A stretch of 37,381 nucleotides of DNA from Bremia lactucae (lineage: Eukaryota > Oomycota > Peronosporomycetes > Peronosporales > Peronosporaceae): NCBI RefSeq assembly GCF_004359215.1, contig NC_090611.1, positions 5,275,937 to 5,313,317 of the forward strand, in the 5' to 3' direction. This document shows positions 19,488 to 29,220 of the stretch, one piece after another. Positions within the stretch are counted from its first letter, which is position 1; every line of letters starts with the position of its first letter. The notes below the pieces were generated by a model, which was not told the origin of the DNA, did no database searches, and worked only from the letters and a program-made list of their open reading frames with translations. The translations under genes were made by a program, and so were the position numbers.

Positions 19488-20202
19488 CCGCACCAACCTC
19501 AACGTTGAGATACATCAGGAAGCCCTGCTTCTTTCCAGTGGCAACTGGTGTCCCGCCCCGCCTCACGACGCACTCGTTGCACGTGATCTCTACTGTCATT
19601 CCTCGCGCTGATGCAGCCGTAAGCGAGAATAAATTCTTTGACAGATCTTCGACATGGAGAGTGTTTTCGAGGCGAGCGTCGATCCAATCATGTCCGGTCC
19701 AAACGCGCAGCTTCACTGTTCCGTGACCGATGACCTTGAGCTTCACATTACTCTTCGCGCTTGATATACTGCGCGCCTGGCACGCTTCCTCATACTCCAC
19801 AAAAGCTTCCCGGTCCTTGCACATGTGTGCAGATGCGCCACTGTCCATAACCCAGCAGTCGCTGACGGACCCTTCGCTTGCATTAAATGCGATGCTGGAG
19901 TGGTCGAGTCCTCCTTCTCGTGTTTCCCTTGGTCCACGACTTGAACGGCAATCCCTAGCATAGTGGCCGACCTTGCCACAGTTATAACACGCTCCTGAAG
20001 GTTTCTTAGTACGCCGTTCTTGCTGTTTCTTCGGGTGCTGTTTGCCGTTTCTCTTGCTTGTGTAAAGAGCCGTTGCTTCTTCTACACGTGCCGTGTCCTT
20101 GTGCCGCACTTCCTCAGCAATCAACTTGCTCACGAGGTCGCTGAAATTAAAACTTGACACCGACATGCGAAACGCCTGCACTAAGCTCTCGTAGCTTGCA
20201 GG
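19488..20202 (-). repeat. Inverted copy of the copia gag-protease region
   Basis: The minus strand encodes the same region again, from the Gag end (QAFRMSVSSFNFSD) through zinc knuckle CYNCGKVGHYARDC and DSGASAHMC to GAECKMRAWHTSS. Its part at about 19762-20202 is therefore an inverted repeat of 19046-19487, and the rest (19488-19761) matches plus-strand sequence at 20411-20696. The inversion could fold into a hairpin of about 440 bp. It ends at a single N at 20203. Confidence 0.85.
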
Positions 20203-20410
20203 NTCGGATTAAAAGTCCGGCGCTCTAACCAACTGAGCTATACATTTATTTTAAAATTAACTAATTGTTACAAAAAAAAATTTAAATAATAAAAAAATTT
20301 GAATTAAAAAAATATTTATTTTATTTTTTAATAAATTATTTAAAATTGGTGATTTATGGACTTCTTTTTTTTATTTACATTATAAATTATAATGATAATA
20401 AATTAATTTT
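20203..20410. other. AT-rich, mitochondrion-like insert starting at a single N
   Basis: After an N at 20203 come 207 bases that are far richer in A/T than anything around them, with long A and T runs. The first 44 bases are the 5' part of a tRNA-Lys gene on the minus strand. Such composition with a tRNA is what oomycete mitochondrial DNA looks like. It splits the copia frame, which resumes with AGTATATC at 20411. It may be a nuclear mitochondrial insert or an assembly chimera; the N favours caution. Confidence 0.55.
20204..20247 (-). tRNA. Partial tRNA-Lys (anticodon UUU), 5' part only
   Basis: On the minus strand: seven-base acceptor strand, TA, D-stem GCTC with loop AGTTGGTTA and closing GAGC, then an anticodon arm with loop CTTTTAA (anticodon TTT). 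Four of five anticodon stem pairs form (the outermost is C/A). The sequence is cut at the N after about position 43, so variable loop, T-arm and acceptor 3' strand are missing. Not a working gene in this assembly. Confidence 0.7.
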
Positions 20411-21249
20411 AGTATATCAAGCGTGAAGAGTAATGTGAAGCTCAAGGTCATCGGTCACGGAACGGTGAAGCTTGCGTTTGGACCGGACATGCTTGGATCG
20501 ACGCTCGCTTTGAAAACACTCACATGTCGAAGATCTGTCAAAGAATTTATTCTCGCTTACGGCTGCATCAGCGCGAGGAATGACAGTAGAGATCACGCGC
20601 AACGAGTGCGTCGTGAAGCGAAGCGGGACACCAGTTGCCACTGGAAGGAAGCAAAGCTTCCTGATGTACCTCAACGTTGAGGCTGGTGCGGAGTGTCACG
20701 TAGCCGCGTACGAGAGCGAGCTATGGCACAGAAAACTGGGTCTCGCATCGTACGGGACGATTAATGATATGATCAAGAACGGAAGGATCAAAGGCGAGGA
20801 AATGAAGACCGACGTCGTGTGTGACGTATGCGCAACGTCCAAACAAGTGCGCAAGTCATTTAAGGCAAGCGAGGAAGACAAGGGACTCAGGGAGTGCGCC
20901 TTTCGACAAAATCGTGTGCTCCGACGTACTTGGACCGATCACTCCAGCCTCAAGATCCGGCCTCAAGTACATTGTGAGTTTCATCATGATGAAGAGCCGG
21001 TAAGTGACGGTTTATCCGTTGCGAAAGAAAAGTGAAGTCATGAGCGCGTTCGCAAGGTTTTATCGGGAAATCAAGATAGCATCTGGGACTAAGATTAAGA
21101 TAATTCGAAGTGACAACGGTGGCGAGTACCGGAACACGGCAATGAACAACTTCTGCAAGGAGAAGTTCATAAAGCGAGAATACACAGTTCCATACAATCC
21201 TGAACAGAACGGTATGGCAGAGCGCATGATTCGTACTCTGGTAGTCCAC
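20411..21249 (+). pseudogene. Copia protease end and integrase N-terminal part
   Basis: Continues the plus-strand copia after the insert: KSNVKLKVIGHGTVKL, then MTVEITRNECVVKRSG, the integrase zinc-binding region (LWHRKLGLASYGTI ... CDVCATSKQ; the usual second His after LG is Leu here) and the catalytic core (CSDVLGPI, IIRSDNGGEYRN, YNPEQNGMAERMIRTLV). Frame changes occur near 20480, 20900 and 20990. It ends at GTACTCTGGTAG, whose natural continuation is on the minus strand from 18948. Confidence 0.85.
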
Positions 21250-21408
21250 ATATGGGGGAAAGGGGGCGCAGAGAACGATAGGAAAGAATTAACGGTAGGA
21301 TAAAGTTAACGGTAAGGTTGAGATAAACTCAAAAATATAACTTACTTTCCGGTTTGCAATCTCGACCGTAAGCCCATCTTCAAGCTCATAGCGTAACGTA
21401 ATTCAACA
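21250..21408 (+). repeat. 3' part of the copia 5' LTR
   Basis: The sequence before the gag start ends TTCAACA at 21402-21408. That is the exact inverse of TGTTGAA, with which this copia LTR begins (16633 and 16389 on the minus strand). I therefore place the LTR end at 21408. How far the LTR extends to the left of the join at about 21250 cannot be told. Confidence 0.55.
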
Positions 21409-21422
21409 GGTTATGAGCCCAG
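21409..21422 (+). promoter_or_regulatory. Copia primer-binding site, half-tRNA-Met type
   Basis: GGTTATGAGCCCAG directly follows the LTR end. It is complementary to the anticodon stem-loop region of a tRNA-Met (CTGGGCTCATAACC) and not to a tRNA 3' end. Drosophila copia is known to prime from an internally cleaved tRNA-iMet half, and this site has the same logic. The gag start codon ATG at 21413 lies inside it, opposite the CAU anticodon. Confidence 0.65.
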
Positions 21423-21740
21423 GCAACGACTCCGGCTTCAAGATTGAGCTTTTTGACGGCTCAATTTACGTGCTATGGAGCTACAAGATGAAGATCTACC
21501 TCATGTCCAAGGGGTTGTGGGGAGCTGTCTCCAGTGTAGACACTCCGAATGCAGTAAAGGAGCAGCAAGCGCACGCCGCGATCGCGCTGAATCTGAGTGA
21601 CGCGCAGTTGATGCACATTATCGACGCGACGACGGCGAGAGAGGCGTGGGGAATGCTGGCGAAGTTTCATCGCACACAAGACATGGCGAATAGACTTTGG
21701 CTTAAGGAGAAGTTTGCGTCGTTAAGTACACGGCTTCAAG
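21413..21740 (+). pseudogene. Copia gag N-terminal part
   Basis: Starts with ATG inside the primer-binding site and reads MSPGNDSGFKIELFDGSIYV, YKMKIYLMSKGLW and WLKEKFASLS, a typical copia Gag N-terminus (UBN2-like). Copia homology stops at about 21740; the frame runs on by chance to 21781 into Gypsy-B sequence. The next part of Gag is at 18945. Confidence 0.8.
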
Positions 21741-22861
21741 ATAGGTCGGTCATAAGGCGTAGTTTTATTGACCACTGCTAAACCGGCAGGGTCACTAGGG
21801 CAAGTTTCTGTCTTTGAGATGATACCCTCACGGGTCATCGTCATAGTGACGAAAGTATGTCCCTCTTTCGCACCGAGCATAGTGAGGGACCCTGCCCCAC
21901 TAAGGATCGGGCTGCGCACAAACGAGACTGGCGTTCGAGGATGGCGCAGTCCGTTATTATAAAATGGTGTCTTCCCCGTACTGGCGTGGACACTGTTAGT
22001 TATTTATAGCGAACTCCACAAAAAGCAATTGGTTGCTCCACTCTTTGAGAGTCGCTATGGTTCGTAATTCGACTTGATTGGCACGTGCTGTTTGCCATCG
22101 GTCTGGGGATGACCTGCGGTCGACATGTAGAGCTTTCTACCTAGCAGCTCGAGCACATGTCGCAAAAAATAAGACGTAAAACTTGGATTCCGAACTGATA
22201 CTATGGACTCGGGCATCCCGTGTAGTCGGTAAACATGATCCAGGAACAAGAGAGCTGCCTCCTTGCCTGTGATCGATGTCTTACATGGTTCTAAATGCAC
22301 CATCTTGCTCAGTCTGTCTACAAAGACGACTAGCCCTGTCCGACCCTTATGATCGGGCGGCATGCCAAACATGAAGTCCAGACTTACTGACTTCCAACAG
22401 TTGGTTGGAATCGGTAGCGGCTTCAGTGGCGCACTGCTGGACGGTGCAGGCTTAATGCGCTGACACTGTTCGCAAGAGCGAATATAGTTGGCCACCCATC
22501 TATATAGATGTGGCCACCAAAATTCCTCTGACACTCGTAAGAATGTCTTTTCACGGCCCAGATGCCCACTAGATGGCGCATCATGGAGCTCGTGAAGGAT
22601 CATCAGCTTGAGATCTGTGTCATGAGGCACATAGATTCTCAAGGGATCACAAGGTGACAGCTGATGCCATAACAGGCCATCGCTGTAGCTAAAGCGATTG
22701 AGCTTAGCTTTCAGGTGCGACGGAAGGGAAACCTTTCGTCCACCGAAGTGATCCAACAGCAGGCGACAGTGGTCGTCCTGACTGTAGCTCTCTTTTATCT
22801 CAGAGGCCAATGAGCTCGTCACGTGGTATGCCTTCATGGCTGCCAACGTCGACGGCTGAAA
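21741..22861 (-). pseudogene. Gypsy-B integrase
   Basis: From 22861 down: the zinc-binding region (LHELHDAPSSGHLGREKT ... CEQCQRIKP) and the catalytic core with D, D, E motifs: SLDFMFGMP, then VDRLSKMVHL, SVRNPSF (the second catalytic D has become N in the usual SDRDP motif) and HPQTDG. After a frameshift at about 22085 the protein continues as LLFVEFAINN, stop, and in other frames PFYNNGLRHPRTPVSF and VVNKTTPYDRPI. It ends at the copia junction and resumes at 16180. Stops and frameshifts make it inactive. Confidence 0.85.
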
Positions 22862-23769
22862 NNNNNNNNNNNNNNNNNNNNNNNNNNNNNNNNNNNNNNN
22901 NNNNNNNNNNNNNNNNNNNNNNNNNNNNNNNNNNNNNNNNNNNNNNNNNNNNNNNNNNNNNNNNNNNNNNNNNNNNNNNNNNNNNNNNNNNNNNNNNNNN
23001 NNNNNNNNNNNNNNNNNNNNNNNNNNNNNNNNNNNNNNNNNNNNNNNNNNNNNNNNNNNNNNNNNNNNNNNNNNNNNNNNNNNNNNNNNNNNNNNNNNNN
23101 NNNNNNNNNNNNNNNNNNNNNNNNNNNNNNNNNNNNNNNNNNNNNNNNNNNNNNNNNNNNNNNNNNNNNNNNNNNNNNNNNNNNNNNNNNNNNNNNNNNN
23201 NNNNNNNNNNNNNNNNNNNNNNNNNNNNNNNNNNNNNNNNNNNNNNNNNNNNNNNNNNNNNNNNNNNNNNNNNNNNNNNNNNNNNNNNNNNNCTTACTGA
23301 CTTCCAACAGTTGGTTGGAATCGGTAGCGGCTTCAGTGGCGCACTGCTGGACGGTGCAGGCTTAATGCGCTGACACTGTTCGCAAGAGCGAATATAGTTG
23401 GCCACCCATCTATATAGGTGTGGCCACCAAAATTCCTCTGACACTCGTAAGAATGTCTTTTCACGGCCCAGATGCCCACTAGATGGCGCATCATGGAGCT
23501 CGTGAAGGACCATCAGCTTGAGATCTGTGTCACGAGGCACATAGATTCTCAACGGATCACAAGGTGACAGCTGATGCCACAACAGGCCATCGCTGTAGCT
23601 AAAGCGATTGAGCTTAGCTTTCAGGTGCGACAGAAGGGAAACCTTTCGTCCACCAAAGTGATCCAACAGCAGGCGACAGTGGTCGTCCTGACTGCAGCTC
23701 TCTTTTGTTTCAGAGGCCAATGAGCTCGTCACGTGGCATGCCTTCATGGCTGCCAAAGTTGACGGCTGT
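22383..23769 (-). repeat. 477-bp direct repeats flanking the first gap
   Basis: 22383-22859 and 23293-23769 are the same integrase segment, differing at roughly 2-3% of bases. Either two gypsy copies or haplotypes were joined in scaffolding, or there is a real tandem duplication with unread sequence between. Confidence 0.9.
22862..23292. other. Assembly gap (431 N)
   Basis: A run of N between two 477-bp direct repeats (22383-22859 and 23293-23769) that both encode the integrase zinc-binding region. They differ at about a dozen positions. Reading frames across the gap are meaningless. Confidence 0.99.
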
Positions 23770-25219
23770 ACTTGTGCTTCGCACTAGACACACTTTCCTG
23801 GTTCTAACCTCGAAATCTGGTCTGCGCGATAAAGCGTCAGCCAAGACATTCGACTTACCCGGCTTATATTCAACTTTGAAATTAAATTCAGAGAAGAACG
23901 TGAGCCATCTTGCCATTCTAGGCGAGAGGTGCGGTGAGTTTATTGCGGTCCGCAGTGATACGTGATTCGTATAAACCACAAATTGTTCGGTGCCAGTAGG
24001 TGCACACGAAAATTGACAAGAGCATACTTTATTGAAAGTAGATCTTTGTCATGCACAGGGTAATTCAGTTCCGCGGCTTTTAGTAGCCAGGACTGATAAG
24101 AGATGACACGGTCAATGCCATCGTCATCCTTCTGCATGTGCGCGCTGCCGATTGCAAAATTACTTGCATCGCAGACGACGCTTAAGGGCTTATTCGCGTC
24201 TGGCAATGCCAAGACCGGTGCCTCTACAAGATATTGCGTCGCTGATGTGAACGCATCATCTTCTTCTTTTAACCAAACCCATTCTGCGTCCTTTTTAAGG
24301 AGGCCAGGCGATGGTTTAGTTTGCTCAGCATGATTCTTGCTATATTTATGCAAGTAATTAGCGAGCCTTAAGAATTGGCGCAAATCCTTCACATGCCGTG
24401 GGATTGGCCATTTCTTTACTGATTTTACCCTGTCTGAGTCTGCTCGTACACCATGTGTACCTTCGATGCAACCCAGCACAGGTATCTCAGGGACCCCTAT
24501 GACGCACTTTTGCAAGTTGACGTACAATTGGGCGTCCTTCAAAGTCTGCAACACAGCGTCTAAATGACGCTTGTGCAACTCAATTGCGCTCAACCCGTCC
24601 CCGGCTCTACTATGCACGAATATATCGTCAAAGTAATGGGGCGCGTGGGCAAGGTGCTGACGCATCACGTGAGCCACCACCCGGTTGAATGTCGCTGGTG
24701 CGTCTTTCAAACCTTGGGGCATCACAAGCCACTTCCAAAGCATATCGCTTGGGGTGCTTACTACTGTTTTGGCTACATCGGACTCTCTCATGAGTACCTG
24801 ATAGTAGCCATCCTTCAAATCCGACGCGGAAAATATAGTTGACTTCCCTATGGAGCTCAACAGACATCTTTCCGCGGGATTAGCGTTTGCGCCAGTTTAG
24901 TCGCCATGTTCAGCTTATTGTTAGCATGAGCTACATGCCATCCATCTGTGGCTTTACGCACGCAAAAGGTCGGGCTGCAGTGAGGCGACTTGCTCTCACG
25001 AGCATGTCCCGCCTTGGCTCGATTGTCTAAGAACTCATCGATATAATCAGCTTGCTCTTTGGGCAGCGGCCATTGCCTGGTCACACAATACTTGGTGTCA
25101 GGTTCGAGGTCTATCTCGTGCCCGATGCCCTTATCTGCTAATAGGCGGCTCGGTACTTCTTCTGGGAACACATCGTCGCGATGTTTCCACAGAACCTCAA
25201 AGAGCGGACTGTCCCTCAA
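23770..25219 (-). pseudogene. Gypsy-B reverse transcriptase and RNase H
   Basis: Minus-strand frames give the start of the reverse transcriptase (HEIDLEPDTKYCVTRQWPLP, then SPTFCVRK), then in a shifted frame TIFSASDLKDGYYQ, MPQGLKDAPATFNR and the catalytic HYFDDIFVHS near 24630, with FDD in the YxDD position. RNase H follows (VVCDASNFAIGS, YPVHDKDLLSI), then VEYKPGKSNVLADALSRRPD leading to integrase. Breaks: a stop and frame change near 24860 and another near 23960. Order RT-RNase H-integrase is that of Ty3/gypsy. Confidence 0.9.
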
Positions 25220-25956
25220 GGCATCTCAGCTCTGAGCAGCGAATTGTTTCTTCTTGTCCGATTCTAGAACGCTCACGTCCATGTGGACGACAAGCATCAG
25301 TCCACCAAGTTCTCTTTTGGGACTGTGACTATTTCGAGATCTTTCCTTCCTTTAATTCGGCAAGGAACAGATCCCACGACATCGTCGGGAGATTTATTAT
25401 TTCTCGGCAGATTAAATATCCCTCGGCAAATTTAAATACTTGCCGGAGCACCTCGACTGAGGATGCCTCCGCAATTTCGTCTTTGACGGCCTGGAACACC
25501 TTCGAAGACCCATCATCTTTAATAGGATCTAATTCAAAGGTCACTCGTTAAGACGTGCCTTTGATCGTCCTAATCTGTCGGGTACTCGTTCTTCGAGTCA
25601 CCACGACCTTTGTCTAGGAAGCGGGTGCAGTTGCTGTCCTTGCTAACACCCTTTCCAACCGCACCAGGCTCTAGGGACTGTGCCGGTTCATGCGACGCAT
25701 GACTTCCTGTCAGCTCGCCGTCTTCTGCCACAGGCTCTCGGCTCTGTGCAGGACATTCGGACGCATGACCACTTGTCTTCGTCCTTTTCACTACCCCAGT
25801 CTCCACGAGCTGGGTAGAAATTGGTGCCGTTTGAAATCCCGCCAACGCATCCTCAATTGTGTTTGATACGACATCAGTTGCATACGCTTCTCGCAGGAGC
25901 ACATCGTTTCCGGTGTCCTGCGTAGAGTTTGCAACTGTTCGTGTACGCCAGTCTAT

Positions 25957-26325
25957 CTATAATTGGTATTTTGCCAACCCTGGCATGCCTAGGATGAGGT
26001 CATACGGACTCTCCATACCTAGCACCGTGAACTTCTCTTTACAAGAGAAGTCACTAAAGCTGAAGGCGAGTTCTAACTGAACTCTCTCAGACTCAACCAG
26101 CGCGCCGTTCTCTAAACGAACGGTCGCCTCTTCTCGGTTGCCATCCTGGCAAAACGACTTATACATCGCAGGTCTCTTTCTTAGAGCCGCGAGTTTTACA
26201 AAATGTTGTGATGCACCCGAATCAAATAGGAGGGTCATCACCTGGTCATAGCCTCTTACGAAAGCACTATAGACCAGCAGGGTTGAGGTCAGAATTTTCG
26301 AGACCTCAGGGACTATGCTACTCAT
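25957..26325 (-). pseudogene. Gypsy-B aspartic protease
   Basis: Retropepsin-like frame with the active site LLFDSGASQHFV near 26215 and the second conserved block YDLILGMPGL near 25985. This copy keeps the catalytic Asp. Between it and the reverse transcriptase (25956-25220) is a low-conservation linker, open in parts (25570-25902, 25329-25544), rich in repeated ASEPAQS/EPV-like units. No catalytic motif is seen in the linker. Confidence 0.8.
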
Positions 26326-26329
26326 TTGT

Positions 26330-27211
26330 TTGACAACTATGTACTTAGGGTTAGCTTCAGAGTCCGCATCATTAGGGCATCCCTCCCCTACTGCGCTCCT
26401 GCATTTCCCGACCCCTCAGTGGTCGATGCAGAACTCATGCGTCTCGTACGCTATTTCTTGCCATCGCCCTTTGAGAAGAGACTCCTCTTGCTGGGCGTCT
26501 TCACCCCAGCAGGGACCCTGGCATAGCAGCGAGCCATCATTTGCCGCGCTTGCCGCATTTGTAACCGACAACGTCTGCATTGCCCAACTTCATGGGCTGA
26601 ATGTGCTCCGGAATCGGACCTACGGTAATGGGCGCCGACAGCGAGCGCATCGCTTGCAAATACTCTTGCAGAGATCGCTTCGCTTCTCGCCCTCCAAAAA
26701 AGCGCGCCTGAAGCAACACTTCGTTGTTCGGCGGCTGTTCATGGCGCGAATTTTTTTCTTAATGATCGCTATGTAGGGAAAGCCTTTCCATCTGCCATAA
26801 GCGACGAGTAAGCCTACTCTGAGGCCTTACCGAGCAGATGCGACATGTGAACGACACCATCCGGCTGTCATCCTCGATAAGCTGCGCGACATCGTATTGA
26901 TCCACGGCTAACATCCAGTGGACAATCGCGTGCGCTGCAGTTCCATCGAATTTGGGCGGACCCATCCAAATGGGCCTCGGATGATGCGACTGAGCAGAGA
27001 GCATATCAACAGTCCTGTTGAGAGCCTCGCTCCGAGCCTGCTCATGCCTCAGCTCATCCTGAGTCTGCGTGACGGATTCCGCCGCAGCATGGCTCTGTGC
27101 CTCGGACGCGGCTGTCCGCTGTCCGAGCACGAATGCCCCAAACTGCTCCAACTGAGCAACATTTTTGTTAGGAGGACTGCCCAAGAGCTTGCGGAAGACG
27201 CTAGGCGTCAT
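26330..27211 (-). pseudogene. Gypsy-B gag, 5'-truncated
   Basis: The frame from 27211 reads LLGSPPNKNVAQLEQFGAF, then WMGPPKFDGTAAHAIVHWML, the typical Gag of this family, and stops near 26760. A shifted frame carries FFGGREAKRSLQEYL and the zinc knuckle. The knuckle has lost its first Cys (YKCGKRGK, then a stop), whereas the copy at 36440 has an intact CFKCGKRGHMMARC. The ATG at 27211 and the first few codons come from LTR sequence, because a deletion joined the LTR directly to mid-gag. Confidence 0.8.
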
Positions 27212-27375
27212 CCCTCCTAATGTGAATGCACATACACAAGGGTTGGTTCACAAATGTGAGCCACACCCGAATGCTGGGTCTAATTACTTTAATTTAGTAA
27301 TTGACCATCCCCTTAAGTACACTAAGTGCAGTTAACGGGGACTGTGTAAAATTAGGGCAACTTTAGCCCGTTACA
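27193..27375 (-). repeat. Gypsy-B 5' LTR, truncated
   Basis: On the minus strand it starts TGTAACGGGC at 27375 and follows the 3' LTR for about 180 bases. It ends in the hairpin GGATGACGC/GCGTCTTCC at 27213-27193, then goes straight into gag. The rest of the LTR, the primer site and the start of gag are deleted. GTCTC follows outside, at 27376-27380. Confidence 0.8.
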
Positions 27376-27380
27376 GTCTC

Positions 27381-27593
27381 TGTAACCTCGTCCTGCCCGT
27401 GTGTCTAAGGTAATTGGCGAGATGCCCGAAGACAGCCGTTCAAGTCAAAGCTAAGCGATTGAGCGTGTCCTTAAGGACTTGGATGTTTGTGCGTCCAAAA
27501 ATGCCATATTAACCAGATCGTCCGCCAATTTGCTGGATTCGCGAAGATGATGCATCCATGACCGTACTTGTAAACGATCCGAATGGTATCAAC
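27381..27593. other. Unassigned spacer between the two gypsy elements
   Basis: Nothing certain is seen. One plus-strand frame has a protein-like stretch (SIERVLKDLDVCASKNAILTRS) but stops soon after. It may be what remains of the original locus into which Gypsy-B inserted. Confidence 0.4.
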
Positions 27594-28035
27594 TGTAACG
27601 GGGTGTATCGTTACATGAAATTAACACTTAAAGGTTGTTAATTAATATATTATCTAAAGGTAGATAACATTTAAAGAATATTACTTTACATGGTAATATT
27701 CTAAGAGCTTATCCATTGATATACATAAACGCAGTATATTCACTTCCTTCGCGGTTTAGTCAGCGCTGGACGCGCACAAAGAGAAAGACAGATAAGACTT
27801 TATAACATGTTTTGTATTAGTTTATAATTAAGTTAGAGTTAACAGATAGAAAGAAGAGATACTTAATTATATTAATACAGTTTTCATTTGACCCTCCTTA
27901 AGCTAGTTGCCTTAAAGAGAAGTCTTCCTCCGCACGTACTAGGGTACGCGAAATAACGTAAGGCACCACTCGCAACTGAAGCAGTGCGAAGTTGACTTGT
28001 ACTGAAGCAGTACAAGTCGGCAGTGCCCCGTTACA
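27594..28035 (+). repeat. Gypsy-A 5' LTR (442 bp)
   Basis: Begins TGTAACGGGG and ends CCCCGTTACA, so the LTR termini are 10-bp perfect inverted repeats, longer than the usual few bases. The last 80 bases contain consecutive hairpins, including GACTTGTACTG/CAGTACAAGTC with an AAG loop. Confidence 0.9.
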
Positions 28036-28037
28036 CC

Positions 28038-28050
28038 TGGTATCACTTTG
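28038..28050 (+). promoter_or_regulatory. Candidate primer-binding site of Gypsy-A
   Basis: TGGTATCACTTTG begins two bases after the LTR, and TGG matches the universal CCA end of tRNAs. The first eight bases match the site TGGTATCA used with initiator tRNA-Met in many plant LTR elements; beyond that the tRNA cannot be named from this window. Confidence 0.55.
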
Positions 28051-28084
28051 TAGTCCGTCCAAGGACCACATTTTCGTCATCTAC

Positions 28085-29178
28085 ATGTCCATCTTAGATG
28101 ATAAAGGAAATACGCATCACCTTTCGCGTGATAGCAACTCCTTTCTAAGTGACATAGAAAGGAGTGCGGTAAAACGAATGAGTTCGACCGTAGGGAATGA
28201 TGCCATCTTGGCCATGCTGTCCGGTTTGGACAGGGATGCCCTCCATTTAGCCATCGCCAACTTCATACAACATGAACTTGACGAGGCGAAGGAGAAGGTA
28301 GCCTTGCTTAATCAGCAAGGCTCTCAACAGGCAGAACTGTTGAGTTACAGCAGGTACAGACCTGTACCTGGGATGACGCACACGCGTCGTCCCGAAACTT
28401 TAAGGATGACATCTCTAAGTATAGGGGAGTTGAAGAAGACTCCCTTTTAAGATGGTTGTCGAGTTGGCATAAGGGCTCGTCACATCGTCGACGAGCAAAT
28501 GCAAGTCCCATTTGCTCAGTCAGGAGGTCGTGCCAAAACTTAGGCACTAGGCCTTAAGTTGAGCGACCCATATGTCTTTCGGTCGCTAATAGCTTTTAAA
28601 GTCCGGCTCAAACAGACGTTTGAACCGCCTAGGGCTGAGTTCAGAGCTCAATCAGAGCTTCTGGAACTCAAGCATACCAAGCGTGTCATGTCCAGCACAT
28701 ACGACGCTTAGCGAGTTGTATCACAAACAACCCAGTTCATGAACACATATTGATTACGGTTTTCATGCAAGGTCTTACGGATGGTCCCGTAAAGACCCAC
28801 CTGTTCCGCTTGGAACTGGATACGCTTATAGAAGCAATATCCGTTGCGGAACAGGAGGACTGGAGCCTGGGACAGGCTCAAGCCTCCAAGACGTAACGAG
28901 CTGGGAGGTCCAGAAATTATGGAGCTCTCTAATGACGAAAGCGAGAAACCTCGGTTTTGAACAATAAGTGGTTGAAGAAATTCAATCGCTGTCAAAAGTT
29001 AGGACACTACGCTTATGAGTTTAGTGCCCCACGCCCAGTACCAAGATGTACTAATTGTAATTATGGATCGAATGCCAACAAGGGCAACTGTCGCGGGTCC
29101 GACGTTGTTGCGAAATCGAACAGCGAGGCGGTCCGTCAAAAAACGGTCGGGGTCAGTAGGGGCGCAACGCCCTACTGA
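28085..29178 (+). pseudogene. Gypsy-A gag, frameshifted
   Basis: Starts at the ATG at 28085 (MSILDDKGNTHHL...). The first frame ends at 28448. Later frames carry the recognisable Gag core (ARHIVDEQMQVPFAQS, ALGLKLSDPYVF, AFKVRLKQTFEPPRAEFR, LLELK), and a zinc-knuckle remnant CQKLGHYAYEF near 28990-29025 whose last Cys is lost. Several stops and shifts are present, so no full Gag can be made. Hairpins interrupt this region about every 30-60 bases in its first half. Confidence 0.8.
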
Positions 29179-29220
29179 TCCAGCAACCTCAAGAGAATCT
29201 GCAAATCTCTTGACGAACGT

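Larger units (their letters stand above)
16246..21740. mobile_element. Scrambled Ty1/copia element nested in Gypsy-B
   Basis: All parts of a copia element are present but in the wrong order and orientation. LTR starts, RNase H, reverse transcriptase and the integrase C-terminus are on the minus strand (16246-18948). The end of gag, protease and integrase N-terminus are on the plus strand (18945-21249, interrupted at 19488-20410). An LTR end and the start of gag follow on the plus strand (21250-21740). The joins fall at matching sequence, for example CTGGTAG at both the integrase break at about 21246 and near 18943. An internal inversion, self-integration or assembly error could cause this. 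Confidence 0.7.
13232..27380 (-). mobile_element. Gypsy-B: old minus-strand Ty3/gypsy element with nested copia insertion
   Basis: I read 13232-27380 as one element. A 3' LTR (13237-13739) preceded by a purine tract lies at the left, gag-pol on the minus strand runs 27211 to 21741, and the truncated 5' LTR lies at 27193-27375. GTCTC is found directly outside both ends (13232-13236 and 27376-27380), as expected for a 5-bp integration duplication. The integrase gene is split: its core ends at about 21741 and its C-terminal part resumes at about 16180, with the copia block between. Inside the 3' end is an antisense frame (13756-15661). The span is inferred from these pieces; the N gap and chimeric joins leave some doubt. 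Confidence 0.7.

Noticed and set aside
22810..23373. Open frames running through the first N gap
   Set aside because: N is read as open; these are artefacts. The same holds for frames across 32908-33598.
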